Origin: Sabellastarte sp. h YS-2021
Lineage: Eukaryota > Annelida > Polychaeta > Sabellida > Sabellidae
Assembly (NCBI GenBank): GCA_964017235.1
Contig: OZ024936.1
Coordinates: 37,594,040-37,658,039, forward strand
Direction: 5' to 3'
DNA: 64,000 nucleotides
Shown here: positions 31,771 to 44,179 of the stretch, piece by piece
How the letters are laid out: every line of letters starts with the position of its first letter
Numbering within the stretch: the stretch's first letter is position 1
Position numbers and translations under genes: made by a program
Notes under the pieces: generated by a model
Seen by the model: only the letters and a program-made list of their open reading frames with translations
Told to the model about the DNA's origin: nothing
The model's database searches: none

Positions 31771-32920
31771 AATAAACTTTAAACTTTTTAATGTTTTCTT
31801 TCTTTTTAATGAGCTGGATAAAACGAAAATAACTAGGTTCACTTTGCACTTCTTTCTGCACACAAATTTTACATTTCAATGCACTTTCTTGAATAAGAAT
31901 TTATGTGTATTTATGGTAAGGCACTATATGTACAGAATATCAAGCCAAAAATGTACAAAAGATATTACTTTAGTTTCAACACATGCCCATAATATCAGAT
32001 GTAAAACTACAAGTTTACTACAAGTTTACAAAGTCTATTGACCCTTTAAATCTTACGTCACAATGTTACGCGTCATCATTTGGATGGCAAAACATCACGC
32101 TTGAATGAACATGTCTGTGTAAAACAGACAGGATATATTGGAAGAGATACCTTTTTTCAAAAATGAATTATAAAATAAATATGCATCTTATTGACTTTAA
32201 AATTGCACATATAAAAGTACAAGCACCAGTCTATCTGGTACTGTTTCAAGAATAACATTAGAATGCAGAATTGTCGAGATATAGAGCATTAAACTTGTAG
32301 TAAAATGCAAAATATCTGTTTTTCTGTAATGCGTGTCCTAAGTAAAGGCAAATATAAAAATGTTAGGGCATAGAAGAATTCCTTATTTTCATTTTACCAA
32401 ATTGTTGATTTCCTTCCCATCAATATACTTTTTACAGAACAAAAAAGGACAAATGTAAGAGAAATAAGAATTTAAAAGTTGTGTATTTTTGATGAAAATG
32501 TTCAGTGTAAGTGTTTTTTGTTCACAAGGAAAAACTGACAAAAGTTCCTATAAAATATCAAAATAATAATTAAAGACAAAATAATATATTTTTAAAAGCT
32601 GTGCCTTAATTAAGGAAATATGTTTAGAATTATTTCTCTTTTTACTGAACTCAAATATATGATTTTAAAAGGCGTAAGTTTAATTTTTTGTCAAAGTACA
32701 GCACCAATAATCTGTGTTTTGCCGTCCAAAATGGACATTGTTCACTGAAAACGTCATCCTAATGTCATATAGTGACATTGATGCAAAAGGTCAATTAAAC
32801 AAGTCGTGCATGCACAAGGTCATGCACAACACACACATGTGCACCTTAATAAACAGCACGCGCATGCGCACTCCCTAAAATTTAAACTCTCAACTCAGTT
32901 TTTGCACTGGCATGCTCACT
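31771..32920. other. Right non-coding region of Polinton 2
   Basis: AT-rich sequence without a recognisable gene. This is where many Polintons carry the DNA polymerase gene; none is seen on either strand. GCGCATGCGC-like words appear toward the end. Confidence 0.6.
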
Positions 32921-33095
32921 CCCCTAATTTTTTGCACGTGCATGCGCACTCTTGGTTATTCTCAGGTTGCTCCTAAATAACTGAACCTGAGATTACCCAA
33001 ACCTGTTGATTTTAATTGGAAACCCCAATTTTAGGAGCTCAAAACCGCACCTCAGATTAACTTTGGATTGCTATAATGCGCACCTTTATACTACT
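32921..33095 (-). repeat. Right TIR of Polinton 2
   Basis: Inverted counterpart of 16476-16650, ending TATACTACT directly before the CATGAG duplication. Confidence 0.93.
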
Positions 33096-33232
33096 CATGA
33101 GGTCATTATTAAGGAAATTTTGCCAGGCGTATATCCTGTAACAAATGCCCGAGCATGAGGTATTTATTCCTACAATAACTGAAAATCATCGATTTCCTTT
33201 ATACTGGTGGTTTCTAAACCATGAAATTCCGT
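33096..33232. repeat. Remainder of the hairpin element split by Polinton 2, plus a partial arm
   Basis: 33102-33168 completes the hairpin begun at 16388-16475 (AAATGCCCGAGCATGAGGTATTT). 33169-33232 repeats the beginning of the arm seen at 14948-15010 (ACAATAACTGAAAATCAT, GGTGGTTTCTAAACCA). Confidence 0.9.
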
Positions 33233-33940
33233 CTCAGATTTGAGACTTAATACCTTTCATGAATCCGGCCCCTGGCCAACTTCCCTTCTTCATTGCCACC
33301 CAGCTCCCCCTCCCCATTTTCAAGTTGTACAGGAAAGCCATCACTGCATGCTACATCATTGTTAATGAGGAAATACGAGGCTCCAGACAGGGGTTTTCTT
33401 GCTTTATTTGATAAACTTTTTTTTGCTTTATTTTATAAACTTTTTAAAAATTTTATAAACAGAGATTATATTGTGGTTTTGTAGGCCCAATATGCTGAAT
33501 GGTATTGAGGCAACATGAGGCTCCAGACGGGGGCTTTCTAGCAATGTTGTGAATATTATAAACATCAATAAATACAGGATAAAATAAAAATCACTTTATC
33601 TTTGATTTAAGGAAATATTTTATCTTTCAAAGGTGTCCTGAGTTAAAAATAGAGTGAAAATCCCAGGAATAAATATTTCTTGTTGTTTAGTTGATAAGGA
33701 GGCATTTTATACAGGATAATTTTCAGTGACTGCTAGCCAGCCACTGCTATTCTCATATGACAAGGATAAGCAGATATTGTATTATTCTTTGTTGTGTATT
33801 TACACTATTTGTTCAAAAAGTGTACACGGGTGTACTTTTTAATAAAAAGACATCCTGGCCATAGCTGCCCCCACACATACCCCCTCCCCATTTCTAAGTT
33901 GGACAGAAATAAAGGCAATCACCGCTTGTGTCATAGTTAA
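33233..33940. other. No gene; short dispersed repeat pieces
   Basis: The word GAGGCTCCAGACxGGGGxTTT occurs at about 33380 and 33516 and again near 35843, each time after a short AATGAGGAAA or similar context. No coding support. Confidence 0.5.
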
Positions 33941-35784
33941 CCCAGCCAGCACTACATATGAGACCAACAAGGGTCCCAAATGGGTTCTTATATGGGGCCT
34001 TTGTGGGTTCCCTATATGGGCCCCAGTCAGTTTTTGCAAACGGTTTTCTGATGGGACCAATATGGTTTGTCAATAGGTCCCATATGGGGCCTTTATTGTG
34101 AAATGAATGGGTCCCACATGGGCCCAACTTGTAATTTGAAAATGGGGCCCAGATGGTTTTTGCAAATGGTTTGGTGATGGGACCAGTATCGGCTCTGTAT
34201 ATGGGTCATATATGGGTCTGACAAGGGTACTATATGGTAAACTGCATCCAGGTCCTTATTGGTCCTACATATAGGTTCAGATGTATGAATCGGCTCAGTT
34301 TTTAAATGTTGACTACCAACACAAGGTCCATTTGCAGTTCAGCTCGCATGTAATAGAAACTCAAAAATGAGTTGATCTGTGTGAACAGTCCGGAATTTCC
34401 TTCACACTTTGCCCACATATTCTGTCTAATATTTCACCTGGAAGTATTTTTAATACACTTTAATGAAACCTTTGTAAATAATGCACAATACAATCTTGAT
34501 TCATACTATACTATTATCCATTTTCCAGAATGTAATTCAAATCATTTCAAGTTCAAAATCTTATGATGTACCACATTTGTGTCTAAGCTTGTCTTATACA
34601 GAATACAGAAATGTATATCAGAAACTCATCACTTAATGATTCACCCAAACCCTTTTTCCAGATGGCCCAAGCTAAAACAGCTACATAGCCTTGTCAAGAC
34701 ACAAGTGAAACACATGATGAAATCCTCAGTTAATTGATATAATTAAGCACATGCAATATTTGATTAATAAAGATTTTTTTCATTATGAATCCCCACCAAC
34801 AATATCATAGCTTATTATTTTAGCCTTATTTACACAATTTTTACAAATTGCATAGATTTCTCACACATATTTATAATCTTTAAATTGTACTGTAATTTAC
34901 ATCCTAGTGAAGAAAGGCTACCCTGTTTCACACCATGGTGTGTTTTGCCTTTTTCCTGGCACTGCCTCAAAATACTATCTGTGGGAAAAGATAAATATAT
35001 GAGATAGGGGGTTGACCTATAAATGACCCCTTGAGTTAAACTAAGAGAAACTAAAATTTTACAGAATTTCCACCACAACTGTAGACTTAGGATTTCTGTA
35101 CTCTTATACATGAAAAAGGTGTTTGTGGTACATTAAGGTAATATATAAACCACTAGATTATTACTTAGTGAGATATACAACAAATTTAATTTTAATACAT
35201 TATTCACAAATACTTGGCAATACATATAGAGTTATAACATGGCTATTGTATAATGAGGGTCCAATGTGGGAATATTATACCCATTTTTGACCTTCACAGG
35301 TCCAACCAATATGCATGTAAACTTTTATTTAAAAAGCTTTTGTGGCGAGTTGTGTTTCTCAAATAGGACCTTTATTATTTTTGGATTTGTTTTCATTCAA
35401 AATCAGAAGTTAATAAAGAACACTTGTTATACATATTTATATTTACCTCTAGAATTTATATATGGGACCTATCTGGGACCCTTATACCAGTAAATCACCC
35501 ATAAAAGTCCATTGTGGGACCCATATTAAACATTGTGATAATAAATCTTTTGTTTACCACTCTTTACGAAGTCCAAATCAACATGATGTCAAATGAATCT
35601 AGTATTAAATCTGTTTTTTTTCCTCATTTTGGGCTATTTAGGGAACATTACGTATTTTTATATAAATGGGACCAATATGGGCCCCCTTTGGACCTTCTGT
35701 GCCCAAATATAGCCTTTATAGGACCCATATTGCTATTTGCCCACCTATAGCCCACATAGGCCCCATATGATCATGCTTGCTGGG
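33941..35784. mobile_element. Non-autonomous DNA transposon with CCCAGC(C/A)AGCA ends
   Basis: Left end CCCAGCCAGCACTACATATG, right end CATATGATCATGCTTGCTGGG. Both terminal regions are rich in TATGGGACC/GGTCCCATAT words in opposite orientation; the middle is AT-rich and without a transposase. The ends are like those of the 12818-14749 element, which suggests a common group. The left flank TTAA is not matched on the right, so no target duplication is claimed. Confidence 0.7.
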
Positions 35785-36525
35785 AATTTAGGACAGAGAT
35801 CCTATCGTGGAGTTGTACATCATATGTTAATGAGGAAAGATGAGGCTCCAGGCGGGGGTTTCCTGTAATATTTTACAATTAAAAAGACATCTCACCCATC
35901 GCCATATGCTTTGGACAATAAACTGCTGGCCAACTACCCTTACACCCCCCCCCACCCCCACCCCCCACCCCCATCGCCGCTGTCTCCGCTTTGCTTGGAT
36001 TGTCGCCGCTGGCCATCTGCCCCTCATCACCGCTTTGGTCCGTGCGGTGATCGAATTGCCGCTTTTGTCCAACTTTTAGGAAGCACCGCATTTGACAACT
36101 GTGGTTTGTGATGGCTGGATATCAGTTTCGAAAATATATATTTCATTTTGCCAATGAACACATAAATTTTAAAATTCCTGTGAGTTACAAAATTTTACGG
36201 TAAAAATTCTGGCTATGACACTATATAGATAGTGCTTCATTTTATAATTTTACACAATAATATGGCATTATCGCTCACTGTTTTCAGCGTGTTTTTTTTT
36301 CTTTTTGGCTCATTTTTTACTTTAAAAAATTATTTTCACTTTTTAAAAGGATATCATTGCAATTTGTGTTGCTTGTTATTTAAACAAAATTGTGGGGTGT
36401 TGGCAAATAAATTTGTAAAGTACTGTATAAACATTATGAATTACATGTTGAAAACGATTTTTTTAATGAAATAACATACCTTCATAAATACCAAAGTAAA
36501 AATGTGATATTTATGCGATTGTGTA
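35785..36525. other. No gene; C-rich tract and repeat piece
   Basis: A CCCCCACCCCC tract at about 35945-35973 and a third copy of the GAGGCTCCAGGCGGGGG word. Open frames across the C-rich tract are low-complexity and rejected. Confidence 0.5.
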
Positions 36526-36768
36526 CTGCTTCCCTGCATAAGTTGGCCGCGGGTCGTAAGTTGGCCGCCACTCATTTAAATGTATCAAACAGACGAATGT
36601 GTATTTGCACAGGTTTTAAAAGTGGTAGTTGTAATAAATCTTATTGATTTTCCATCTTATTATAATAGACCATTCAAGAATGATACAGGCCTTTAGATTT
36701 ATAGAAATTTCAAAATATGATGATGGCGGCCAACTTACGACCCGCGGCCAACTTATGCAGGGAAGCAG
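36526..36768. mobile_element. 243-bp MITE with perfect 45-bp TIRs and TA duplication
   Basis: The TIR starts CTGCTTCCCTGCATAAGTTG and matches its partner without a mismatch over about 45 bp, including GGCCGCGGGTCG. It is flanked by TA on both sides, as in Tc1/mariner-type MITEs. The interior of about 150 bp is non-coding. Perfect TIRs suggest a recent insertion. Confidence 0.93.
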
Positions 36769-38068
36769 TATACTTTTCATTGTAAAGTTTACTTCAGTTT
36801 AAGGAAATTACTTTTGTATGATGAGATATACATTTTTTTTGTACACCAGAGCAAAGAAAGGTATTATGGAACCAAAGAAAAAAAATTTTTTTAAACTTTT
36901 TTATTTTCTTTAGTCACTACGCGTTTTCTATATGTGTGGCTTTTGATACAACAAAATAAGCAGAGGCACTGTTAAAATCCCTTTGCAATAATGTATGGTA
37001 GTTTTTAGAATATTTTTCCAAGATGAGCACCTGTTAACACCCGAAACATTTTGCCAAGTTTAAACTAAAATGTATTTTTAAAATAAGTATATATTTTATC
37101 ATATGACAGTTGAAAATTTAATATCATTTTTAAAAGATAGTCTGATAGTCTTAAATTGAAACTGTTTGGTTGTATATTTGTAATTTTGTATATTTTTTTG
37201 TAATCATGGCCAAGGACCTGCATAGAACGTTCCTGGCCAATTTGCAAGAAATTTTCGAAGTGCCATACATTATCAAAGCACCCAAGATCTATATATATAT
37301 GTACCTAAGCTGTCATTCACTTCAATATTGCTTGTATCAAAGCCTGTCAGGGCAAATTATTAAATGGTTTTGACTGGTGACTGTCCGCCCCCACACTTTC
37401 TTAGCTACCTTTGATTTTGAAAGTGGCCACAAGAAATAAATGACCTTTTTACATGGTATGAGGGAGGATAGTCCCCAGTAAAACAGTAACTGTGATCCAT
37501 TGGGTGTTTGTAAATAGAGGTCACAATGCCATGTCAGCTTTATAAAATATATTCATAATTCTCTTTTTAAATGGCTTATCTTACTTGAGCATTATTTTAT
37601 TCAGTGCCATTAATTTTATTTTAAAGTAAATTTTAGATTAAATCATTCTACGCTATTCTGTTTGTACTAAACTATATATATATATATATATATGAAATAG
37701 TATGAATTCATCTACATTCTTGGAGAATCATTTTATGAGAGGAAACCATTTATCACCTATGCCTATTTTTAAAATTGTGTCTTCATGTTTCCTATTTTTT
37801 GTGACTTTGTTTAATAATATGTAACAATAAATATAACTCTAATAATATGACTATTTGCTTTGTATTGGTGAAAATATAAAAATTAGTTTATATGGGAAAT
37901 AATACTGTCAAAATATTTAGATCATAAAATTATTGGCATAATTCAATAAAAATAGTGTGGATAACTCTGTGACCTTTGCACATCTCTTGACCTTTTAAAA
38001 TTTATATTTATATGTTTACAATTATAATTTATACATGTAGGCTTAAGTTGGCCAAACTTGTAAAATAA
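36769..38068. other. No gene; AT-rich with a (TA)n run
   Basis: A (TA)n microsatellite lies at 37673-37692. No open frame with a domain was found. Confidence 0.55.
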
Positions 38069-38261
38069 AATTTTATTGCGTTAATACATCCTATCCAATG
38101 GACAATTGCTAATCCGGTCGGCGCAGACCGGCCCGCCAAACGCCAGAAAAAGACGTCCTGTGTTACCACTGGCTGGCCAGTCCGTAGTACTGTGCACTCC
38201 CCAGATGGCGCCTCGTACTTCCTTCCTGTCTAGACAACCTGACGTCATAGCATCTTTTTCG
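38069..38261 (+). repeat. Left inverted terminal repeat of DIRS
   Basis: It matches 44027-44179 inverted, with about 60 additional bases (CGGCGCAGACCGG...) in the left copy. Shared: CAGTACTACGGAC, GAGGCGCCATCTGGGG, GACAGGAAGGAAGTAC. Confidence 0.88.
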
Positions 38262-38769
38262 TTTGGCGCGTGTACTGTGCAAACGTGTTTTCAACATCTC
38301 CAGAGTTTTTAAAGGAAAAAGTGTGCATTATGACGGATTTTCAACCTTATTTGGGAATATTTTAGTGTAGAAATGTTATCTTCATATCAAGCACGGATAT
38401 ACCTTAAGAAATCTGCTGGAAACGATCCCTAGCTGACTCAATTTAGTGTTGATGATAGGGCAGTAATCGACGAGAAATATGAAGGCAGCCATTTTTCTAG
38501 TTTCCTCCCATTAAACCATGGTGTTGTTAGGGGCAGATCGACAATATTGAGGAAATAATGGATATACTACTTACAGGTATTTTTATCCATGTCTTTTGTT
38601 GAATGTACCTTCTGTAACTTTCCAGTTCAATCACCATAGAAACGTCTTTTCTAGTACTACGAATAGAAATCACGGACAACTTCAATCTACGTAGTTTTGA
38701 ACACTGCAAATAGAAGGAATTCCCCAAGAGGTGCATTCTTCAGAGCGCACTGGTACCGACTTCTCTGCT

Positions 38770-39690
38770 GTAAAGCATCAGTCACACCAGCCTAGCTCGA
38801 GTATTTAGTGTTTTTTCATCAGAAGCAAGAGATGAATTCTTCAGATTTCTTCAGAGCGCACTGGTCCAGACATCTTTGCTGTAAAGCATTAGTCGACCGG
38901 CAAGCTCACGTTCAGCCGACCTCACCTAGTATTTACATAGAAGGAACTTCATCTTTAATCACTCTCAGTCCCTCCCTTGTGGACCCGACTCTTGTGTCGG
39001 TAATAAGGGCAGTGGATGGCCAGGACACTGGTTTGAGTGCACAGCCGGCTGAGCAACCGACTTCAGACCGGCATCGACCAGGACTTTCATCTTCAGAGCG
39101 CACTGGTCCAGACTTCTCTGCTTTTAAAGCATCAGCCGACCGGCCAGCTCAAAAGAACGCGACCTCTGACGTCATATCCAGTCAGCCAATCGCGTGTCCT
39201 TCCGACCAATCACGAAGCAGGTCACATGTTTTCACCGACCAGGAAGGTCGGAAGTGCGTTCTTTAGAACTCACGTCTACTGTGACTACAGTCTCTGCTTT
39301 GCAGACCCGGCCTGGTTGTCGGTAGTGGGGTTTTGTGGACTGTAAAGTTGCCGGTAAAGCATCACACAAAGAACGCGAATACTGACGTCATCTCCAGTCA
39401 GCCAATCGTGTGTCCTTCTGAACAATCACGAAGCAGGTCACGTGTTTTCACCGACCAGGAAGGTCGGAAGTGCGTTCTTCAGAACTCACGTCTTCTGTGA
39501 TTCCAGTCCCTGCCTTGCAGACCCGGCTTCGTTGTCGGTAGTGGGGTTTGCGGATGTGCAGAATACTGCGCATTTGCATGTTTAAGTATCACAAAAGAAT
39601 GCCACAACTGACGAGCTCCAATCAGCCAATCGCGTGTCTTCCGACCAGCAAGGTGTTCACGTGACACACCGAACACCAAGTGTTTCTAAA
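38770..39690 (+). repeat. About 220-bp direct repeats in the DIRS leader
   Basis: TCAGCCAATCGCGTGTCCTT with ACCAATCACGAAGCAGGTCA recurs near 39180, 39400 and, shortened, 39617. CTTCAGAGCGCACTGGTCCAG recurs near 38735, 38850 and 39093. These fill the region before the RT where a gag-like gene might be expected; none is recognised. Confidence 0.8.
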
Positions 39691-39819
39691 ATAGTTCACA
39701 AGGGCTTTCCCAGCAACTGTCAAATCTACAAATAAGACGTGCGATTAAAGAAATACTTTAATTAATGGAGGAAACCTACAGTAAGCTGAATTCAACACAC
39801 AAGATAGTTGTAACAATGC

Positions 39820-40085
39820 TTCAACAACTGGTTACAGAGTGTGCCGGGCTGGTACTGGCTACACAGCCTTGTACACTTGCTTCAACAACTGGTTACAGAG
39901 TGTACCAGCTGGTACTGACTGCACAGCCTAGTACACTTGCTTTAACAACTGGTTACAGAGTGTACCGACTAGTACTGGCTACACAGTCCTGTAGACTTGC
40001 TTCAACCTACTGGTTACAAAGTCTACTAACAGGGTGTTGGCTACACAGTCCTTACTGTACAGTGCTTCAACCCAACTGGTTACAT
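39820..40085 (+). repeat. 60-bp tandem repeat, 4 copies
   Basis: CAACAACTGGTTACAGAGTGT begins units near 39823, 39884 and 39944 and, diverged, 40006. GGTACTGGCTACACAG lies at a fixed offset. An A-run follows at 40088-40103. Confidence 0.9.
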
Positions 40086-40716
40086 ACAAAAAAAAAAAAA
40101 AAAGCTGGCTAAATATAGACCAGTAGCTGTCAAAATTCATTGATGACCCCAGCCTGCTAGTTTTTTGTTACAGAGAATTACTAGTTACAGTAAAGTACCG
40201 AGTATGGAGTCCGGGTACCGGACAGAGTTGCCTCAGGTTTATTTGGTTACAGAGAATTCTTAGACCGGTCAGTGGTCTTGGTGATATGACAGGGATATGA
40301 CAGTGTCCCAAGCTACTGCCAGGCAACCTTCCCTTATCACACCTCTCAACAACCTGTTATCGGTGCTGGACTTGACTGGAGAGATAATAAATTTTGTCAT
40401 CATGTCCGGCCAGGGGTCAGACATCTCACAAATGACAATTGCTCTGTAAATGCTGCACCTTGCAGGCTGCTGGCCCGGGGCGAAGAGTCTATTAATGTGA
40501 AAAGTTGTGTCAGCCCCACCGGACCACAATAAGAACAGAGAAACTGTTAACCTGGATCATTGTCACCAGACCGGACCAGTGTCCGGAGGGACAGCAAATG
40601 TTTGTCAGAATACCAAATGTCCCAAATGTGGCACACAGTCTGCCTATAGGTTCCAGACTAAGCCCTTTTTGGGAACGTAGGAAGCCTTGGGGGCTGGACC
40701 CTAGGTAGTACAACTG

Positions 40717-41820
40717 TTGAAGGAGGGATACCTATGTCCATATACCTATACAAGAACAATCCAGGAAATGCCTGAGATTTCACATCCAAGGTCGGGCATA
40801 CCAGTTCAAGGCCCTGCCATTCAGTTTGTCCACAGCACCTTTGGAGTTCACCGTGATACCAAAGCAGGTGAAATTGATGGCCATACACAAGGATTTAAGA
40901 AGCCACCAGTACCTAGACGACTGGTTGGTGAGAGCCAGATCCCACCAGGCTTGTCTCCAACATACACAGGAACTAGTAAATAATGTGTCAGCAACTGGGT
41001 TGGCTGATGAACTTAGAGAAATCAGAGCTGGAGCCCAAACAAGACTTTGATTTTGTAGGCTACCAGTTCGACTTCAGGTCTGATCAGTTCCGACCGACTC
41101 TGGACTGGTGACAGAACCTTCAAGAGACTGTTAAAACTGCTATCCCTACCGGCTTGCCCGGTCCGGGAATTCATGTCCTTGATAGGTTACTAACATCTAC
41201 AGAAAAGCATGTTAATCTAGGCATCATATGAGACCCATACAGTGGCATCTCAAAAACAACTGGAGGGTACCAGAATCACTGGAAAAGGTGATCCAAGTCC
41301 CCAGGTCCCTGCACCCCCATTTACAATGGTGGCTGAAGGAAGACAATGCACTTACAGGCCAACCATTACACCCAATAAAACATGCTCTGCAAATATTTAC
41401 AGACGCATCAATAGAAGGGTGGGGCGCTCACTTAGATGAGCACTTTGCAAGAGCAACCTGGTCCCCTCCGGGAAGCAAGTTGTATATAAACTATCTAGAA
41501 CTTTAAGCAGTTTTTCTGACTTTAAAGAGTTCTAAGACCTTTGCTCAAACAAGATAGTACTTGTAGCAACTGACAACACCACAGTAGTGTCATACATAAA
41601 GGAAGGAGGAATGAGGTCGGGCCCACTTTGTGCCCTACTATGGAGAATCTTGACCTGGTGTACCAGGAAACAAGTGACTCTAAAGCACGACACATTCCAG
41701 GCCGGCCTAATGTGGTAGCAGACAGGCTGTCCAGGCTAGGTCAGACCATCCAAACAGTGGTTTCTCCCTCCAGAGGTCTTCCACTCTATGCAGTAGGTGG
41801 CACCGGCCCAAAATAGACTT
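40717..41820 (+). pseudogene. DIRS reverse transcriptase / RNase H region (fossil)
   Basis: RT blocks: FSLSTAPLEFTVIPKQVK-like segment and SHQYLDDWLVRA with the catalytic aspartates. RNase H blocks: QIFTDASIEGWGAHLDE, TDNTTVVSYIKEGG and ARHIPGRPNVVADRLSR. The LDDWL and VADRLSR forms are typical of DIRS. The region is broken in several places. Confidence 0.87.
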
Positions 41821-42257
41821 ATTTGCCACGAGGTTCAACAACAAGTCGCCTCTGTTTTTGTGTCACCGGTACCAGATCCCCTGGCCACAGCAGTGGATGT
41901 GCTCAGTCGGCCATGGTAGGATCTAAAAGCATACACCTTCTCACCATCAGCCACATTGGGCAAAGTGGTGGAGAAGTTGCAAGACTCCCCATGTAAGAGA
42001 ATCATTCTGATTGCTCCGGGGTGGCCCAACATGTCTTGGTTTTGGGATCTAGTGGCCATGTCCAGCCACATCCCTCTGAGCCTGCCCAATCTGCCCAGCC
42101 TGTTCACAGCCATTCGATCAGATCCCTCACAGAAATCTGACAAATCTTAATCTCCATGCAGGGCTCCTAGAGCCTCAGCAATCGAGGAGCAGGACTTGTC
42201 GGAGGCAGTGGCAGCAAGAATTGAGGCTCCTCAAAGGGGGGTCAATCAGATCAGTCT

Positions 42258-43280
42258 ATGAGGCAAATGGGTCATTTTTACCAAGTGATGTATCATTCAT
42301 CAGGTGGACTTTGGGCACCACCTGTAAAGTCAGTTGCTGACTTCCTTAGGTACCTGTTTCAGGACAGGAAGTTGCAGCCCAGTACCATTGATGGTTACAG
42401 GTCAGCCATTGCTGATAGTCTGGAAAATTTGCCCATCAATGTTAGTAAGGATGAAAATCTCACTCGTCTCCTGGATAGCTTCCACTGAGACAGACCCAAA
42501 GGCCGGAGGGGAACCCCCTCCTGGAACCTCTCCCTGGTTTTTGCACCAGCTGACAAGGTTCATTTTGAACCAATTAAAGGCCTCCTTGAAGCATTTGACC
42601 TTCAAGACAGTTTTCCTCTTGGCCCTGGGTTCGGGCAAGCGTAGAAGTGAGATACATGCTTGGCAAACAGCCCAGCACCATTGATGGTTATAGGTCACCC
42701 ATTGTTGCTAAACTGGGAAATTCACCCTTCAACATCAGTAAGGACGAAAATCTCGCTCGTCTCCTGGATAGTTTCCTCAGAGACAGACCCAAAGGCAGGA
42801 GTGGCATACCCTCCTGGAACTTCTCACTGGCTGTGCACCAGCTAAGACTCCATTTGATCCAATCAAGGAGGCCCCCTTGAAGCATTTGACCTTCAAGACG
42901 GTATTCCTCTTGGCCCTTGGGTCGGGCAAGTGCAAAAGTGAGATTCATGCCTGGCAAAACTGATATATTGGACACCAATCCGATTGGTCAAAGGTGTCCC
43001 TGTATCCATCACCCAGCTTTCTATCCTAGAATCAGCTGGCCATAGAGTGTCCAGTGTGGCCCCTGGGGTTATAACAGCCTGGCCCCGACTCTGGATAGAT
43101 CCCTCAAGTCTGACAGGTCCCTCTGTCCGGTTAGAGCATTGTGCTACTATTTGGACAGGACCTCAGACATCAGGCAGAATAAGGAGGTGGTTTTTGTCTC
43201 CTTTAAGAAAGGTTTCAGCAAAGACATCTCACCTGCCACTATCTCTCTTGGATCAAGCAGACTGTGATCCTATTTTATGA
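42258..43280 (+). pseudogene. DIRS tyrosine recombinase region (fossil)
   Basis: PVKSVADFLRYLFQDRKLQPSTIDGYRSAI is the N-terminal SAM-like core-binding domain of the recombinase; FLLALGSGKRRSEI is the first catalytic-arginine block. DIRS elements use this enzyme instead of a DDE integrase. It follows RNase H directly. Broken in several places. Confidence 0.82.
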
Positions 43281-43868
43281 GCTCTCTGACCAGGAGGCCC
43301 ACATTTAACATCAGGTTAAAGCCCATGATGTCAGGGCCTTTGCTGCTTCTAAGGTCTTCCAGTCGGGAGTCTCCTTAGATCCAATCTTGTCAGCCTGCCA
43401 CTGAAGTCACAATACCTTCACACAGTTCTATATGAAGGGCGGGGCTTGGGCTGATTCAGAGCTTTACCAATTGGGCTCGGTAGTGGCTGCTCAGCAGATC
43501 CACAAGTGGCCCTTAGATTGAGGAGATTTGTATATGTGCATAACAGTTCTTCATGTACATAAGAATTAAGTGTGGCGTGCTTCCTTCGGGAGGTTTATTT
43601 GCATTCTGGGACTGAACTCATCCCTCTCTTCCCCTACCTCAGAGCAGGTCTGCAAAAAAGGGGGGGGGTGACGGCGGTATAGCCCCGGGTAACCGGCTGC
43701 TGGCAACCGACCATGGCCTTGCAGGGTTTCCTGACCTTAAAGTCAACCCAGGCCTGGACCTATAGGTCTCCTGACGAAGTCAGCCTAGACCGTAGGTTAA
43801 AATTTGATATTACTTGTGAGTTCACATAAGACCCTAGTAACTTACCCGCCGACCAAGCGGTAGTTATT

Positions 43869-43975
43869 CAGCAATTGTCCATTGGATAGGATGTATTAAC
43901 GCAATAAAATTGCAAATTAATAAGTAAATTAAATTTTTATAAGTTAATACCCTATCCAATGGACACACAAAACCC
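43869..43975 (-). repeat. DIRS internal complementary region
   Basis: Read on the minus strand this holds the right outer end (ATAGGGTATTAACTTAT...TTTGC) joined to the left outer end (TTTTATTGCGTTAATAC...). The overlap at the junction is about AATTT. This is the template by which DIRS replication is thought to rejoin its ends through a circle. Confidence 0.88.
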
Positions 43976-44026
43976 TCCCACCGACCCCGCTATCATCTTA
44001 CTAGGGGTCTAAGAGGTTTAGACAAT

Positions 44027-44179
44027 GAAAAAGATGCTATGACGTCAGGTTGTCTAGACAGGAAGGAAGTACGAGGCGCCATCTGGGGAGTGCACAGTAC
44101 TACGGACCGGATTAGCAATTGTCCATTGGATAGGGTATTAACTTATAAAAATTTAATTTACTTATTAAATTTGCAATTT
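44027..44179 (-). repeat. Right inverted terminal repeat of DIRS
   Basis: Inverted counterpart of 38069-38261, ending near TTGCAATTT. Confidence 0.87.

Larger units (their letters stand above)
16476..33095. mobile_element. Polinton 2 (Maverick), 16.6 kb including nested insertions
   Basis: Inverted ends of about 175 bp (AGTAGTATAAAGG...GCATTATAGCAATC) and a 6-bp target duplication define it. Parts from left to right are retroviral-type integrase with chromodomain, two small conserved proteins, an acidic linker region, a penton-like minor capsid protein, a pVI-like protein, a double-jelly-roll major capsid protein, an adenain-like cysteine protease and a zinc-finger packaging ATPase. No protein-primed DNA polymerase is seen. 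A SINE and a whole Gypsy element lie inside. Without the Gypsy and the SINE it is about 9.3 kb. It is broken in many places (at least eight), and the TIRs differ by very roughly 5-10 percent, so it is moderately old. Confidence 0.95.
38069..44179 (+). mobile_element. DIRS-type tyrosine-recombinase retrotransposon (fossil)
   Basis: Inverted ends: AATTTTATTGCGTTAATACATCC...CAATGGACAATTGCT at the left, the inverted ATTAGCAATTGTCCATTGG and TATTAACTTATAAAAATTT at the right. An internal region at 43869-43975 is complementary to both outer ends joined together, the hallmark of DIRS. Coding parts in order are RT and RNase H (about 40720-41820) and tyrosine recombinase (about 42260-43280). No flanking duplication, as expected for recombinase-mediated insertion. 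It is broken in many places, so old. Confidence 0.9.

Noticed and set aside
33937-35788. piggyBac-like element because TTAA precedes CCC at the left end
   Set aside because: The right flank is AATT, not TTAA, and no transposase is present.
35840-36111. Pro/His-rich or Gly-rich open frames across the C-rich tract
   Set aside because: Low-complexity translation of a CCCCCACCCC run on both strands.
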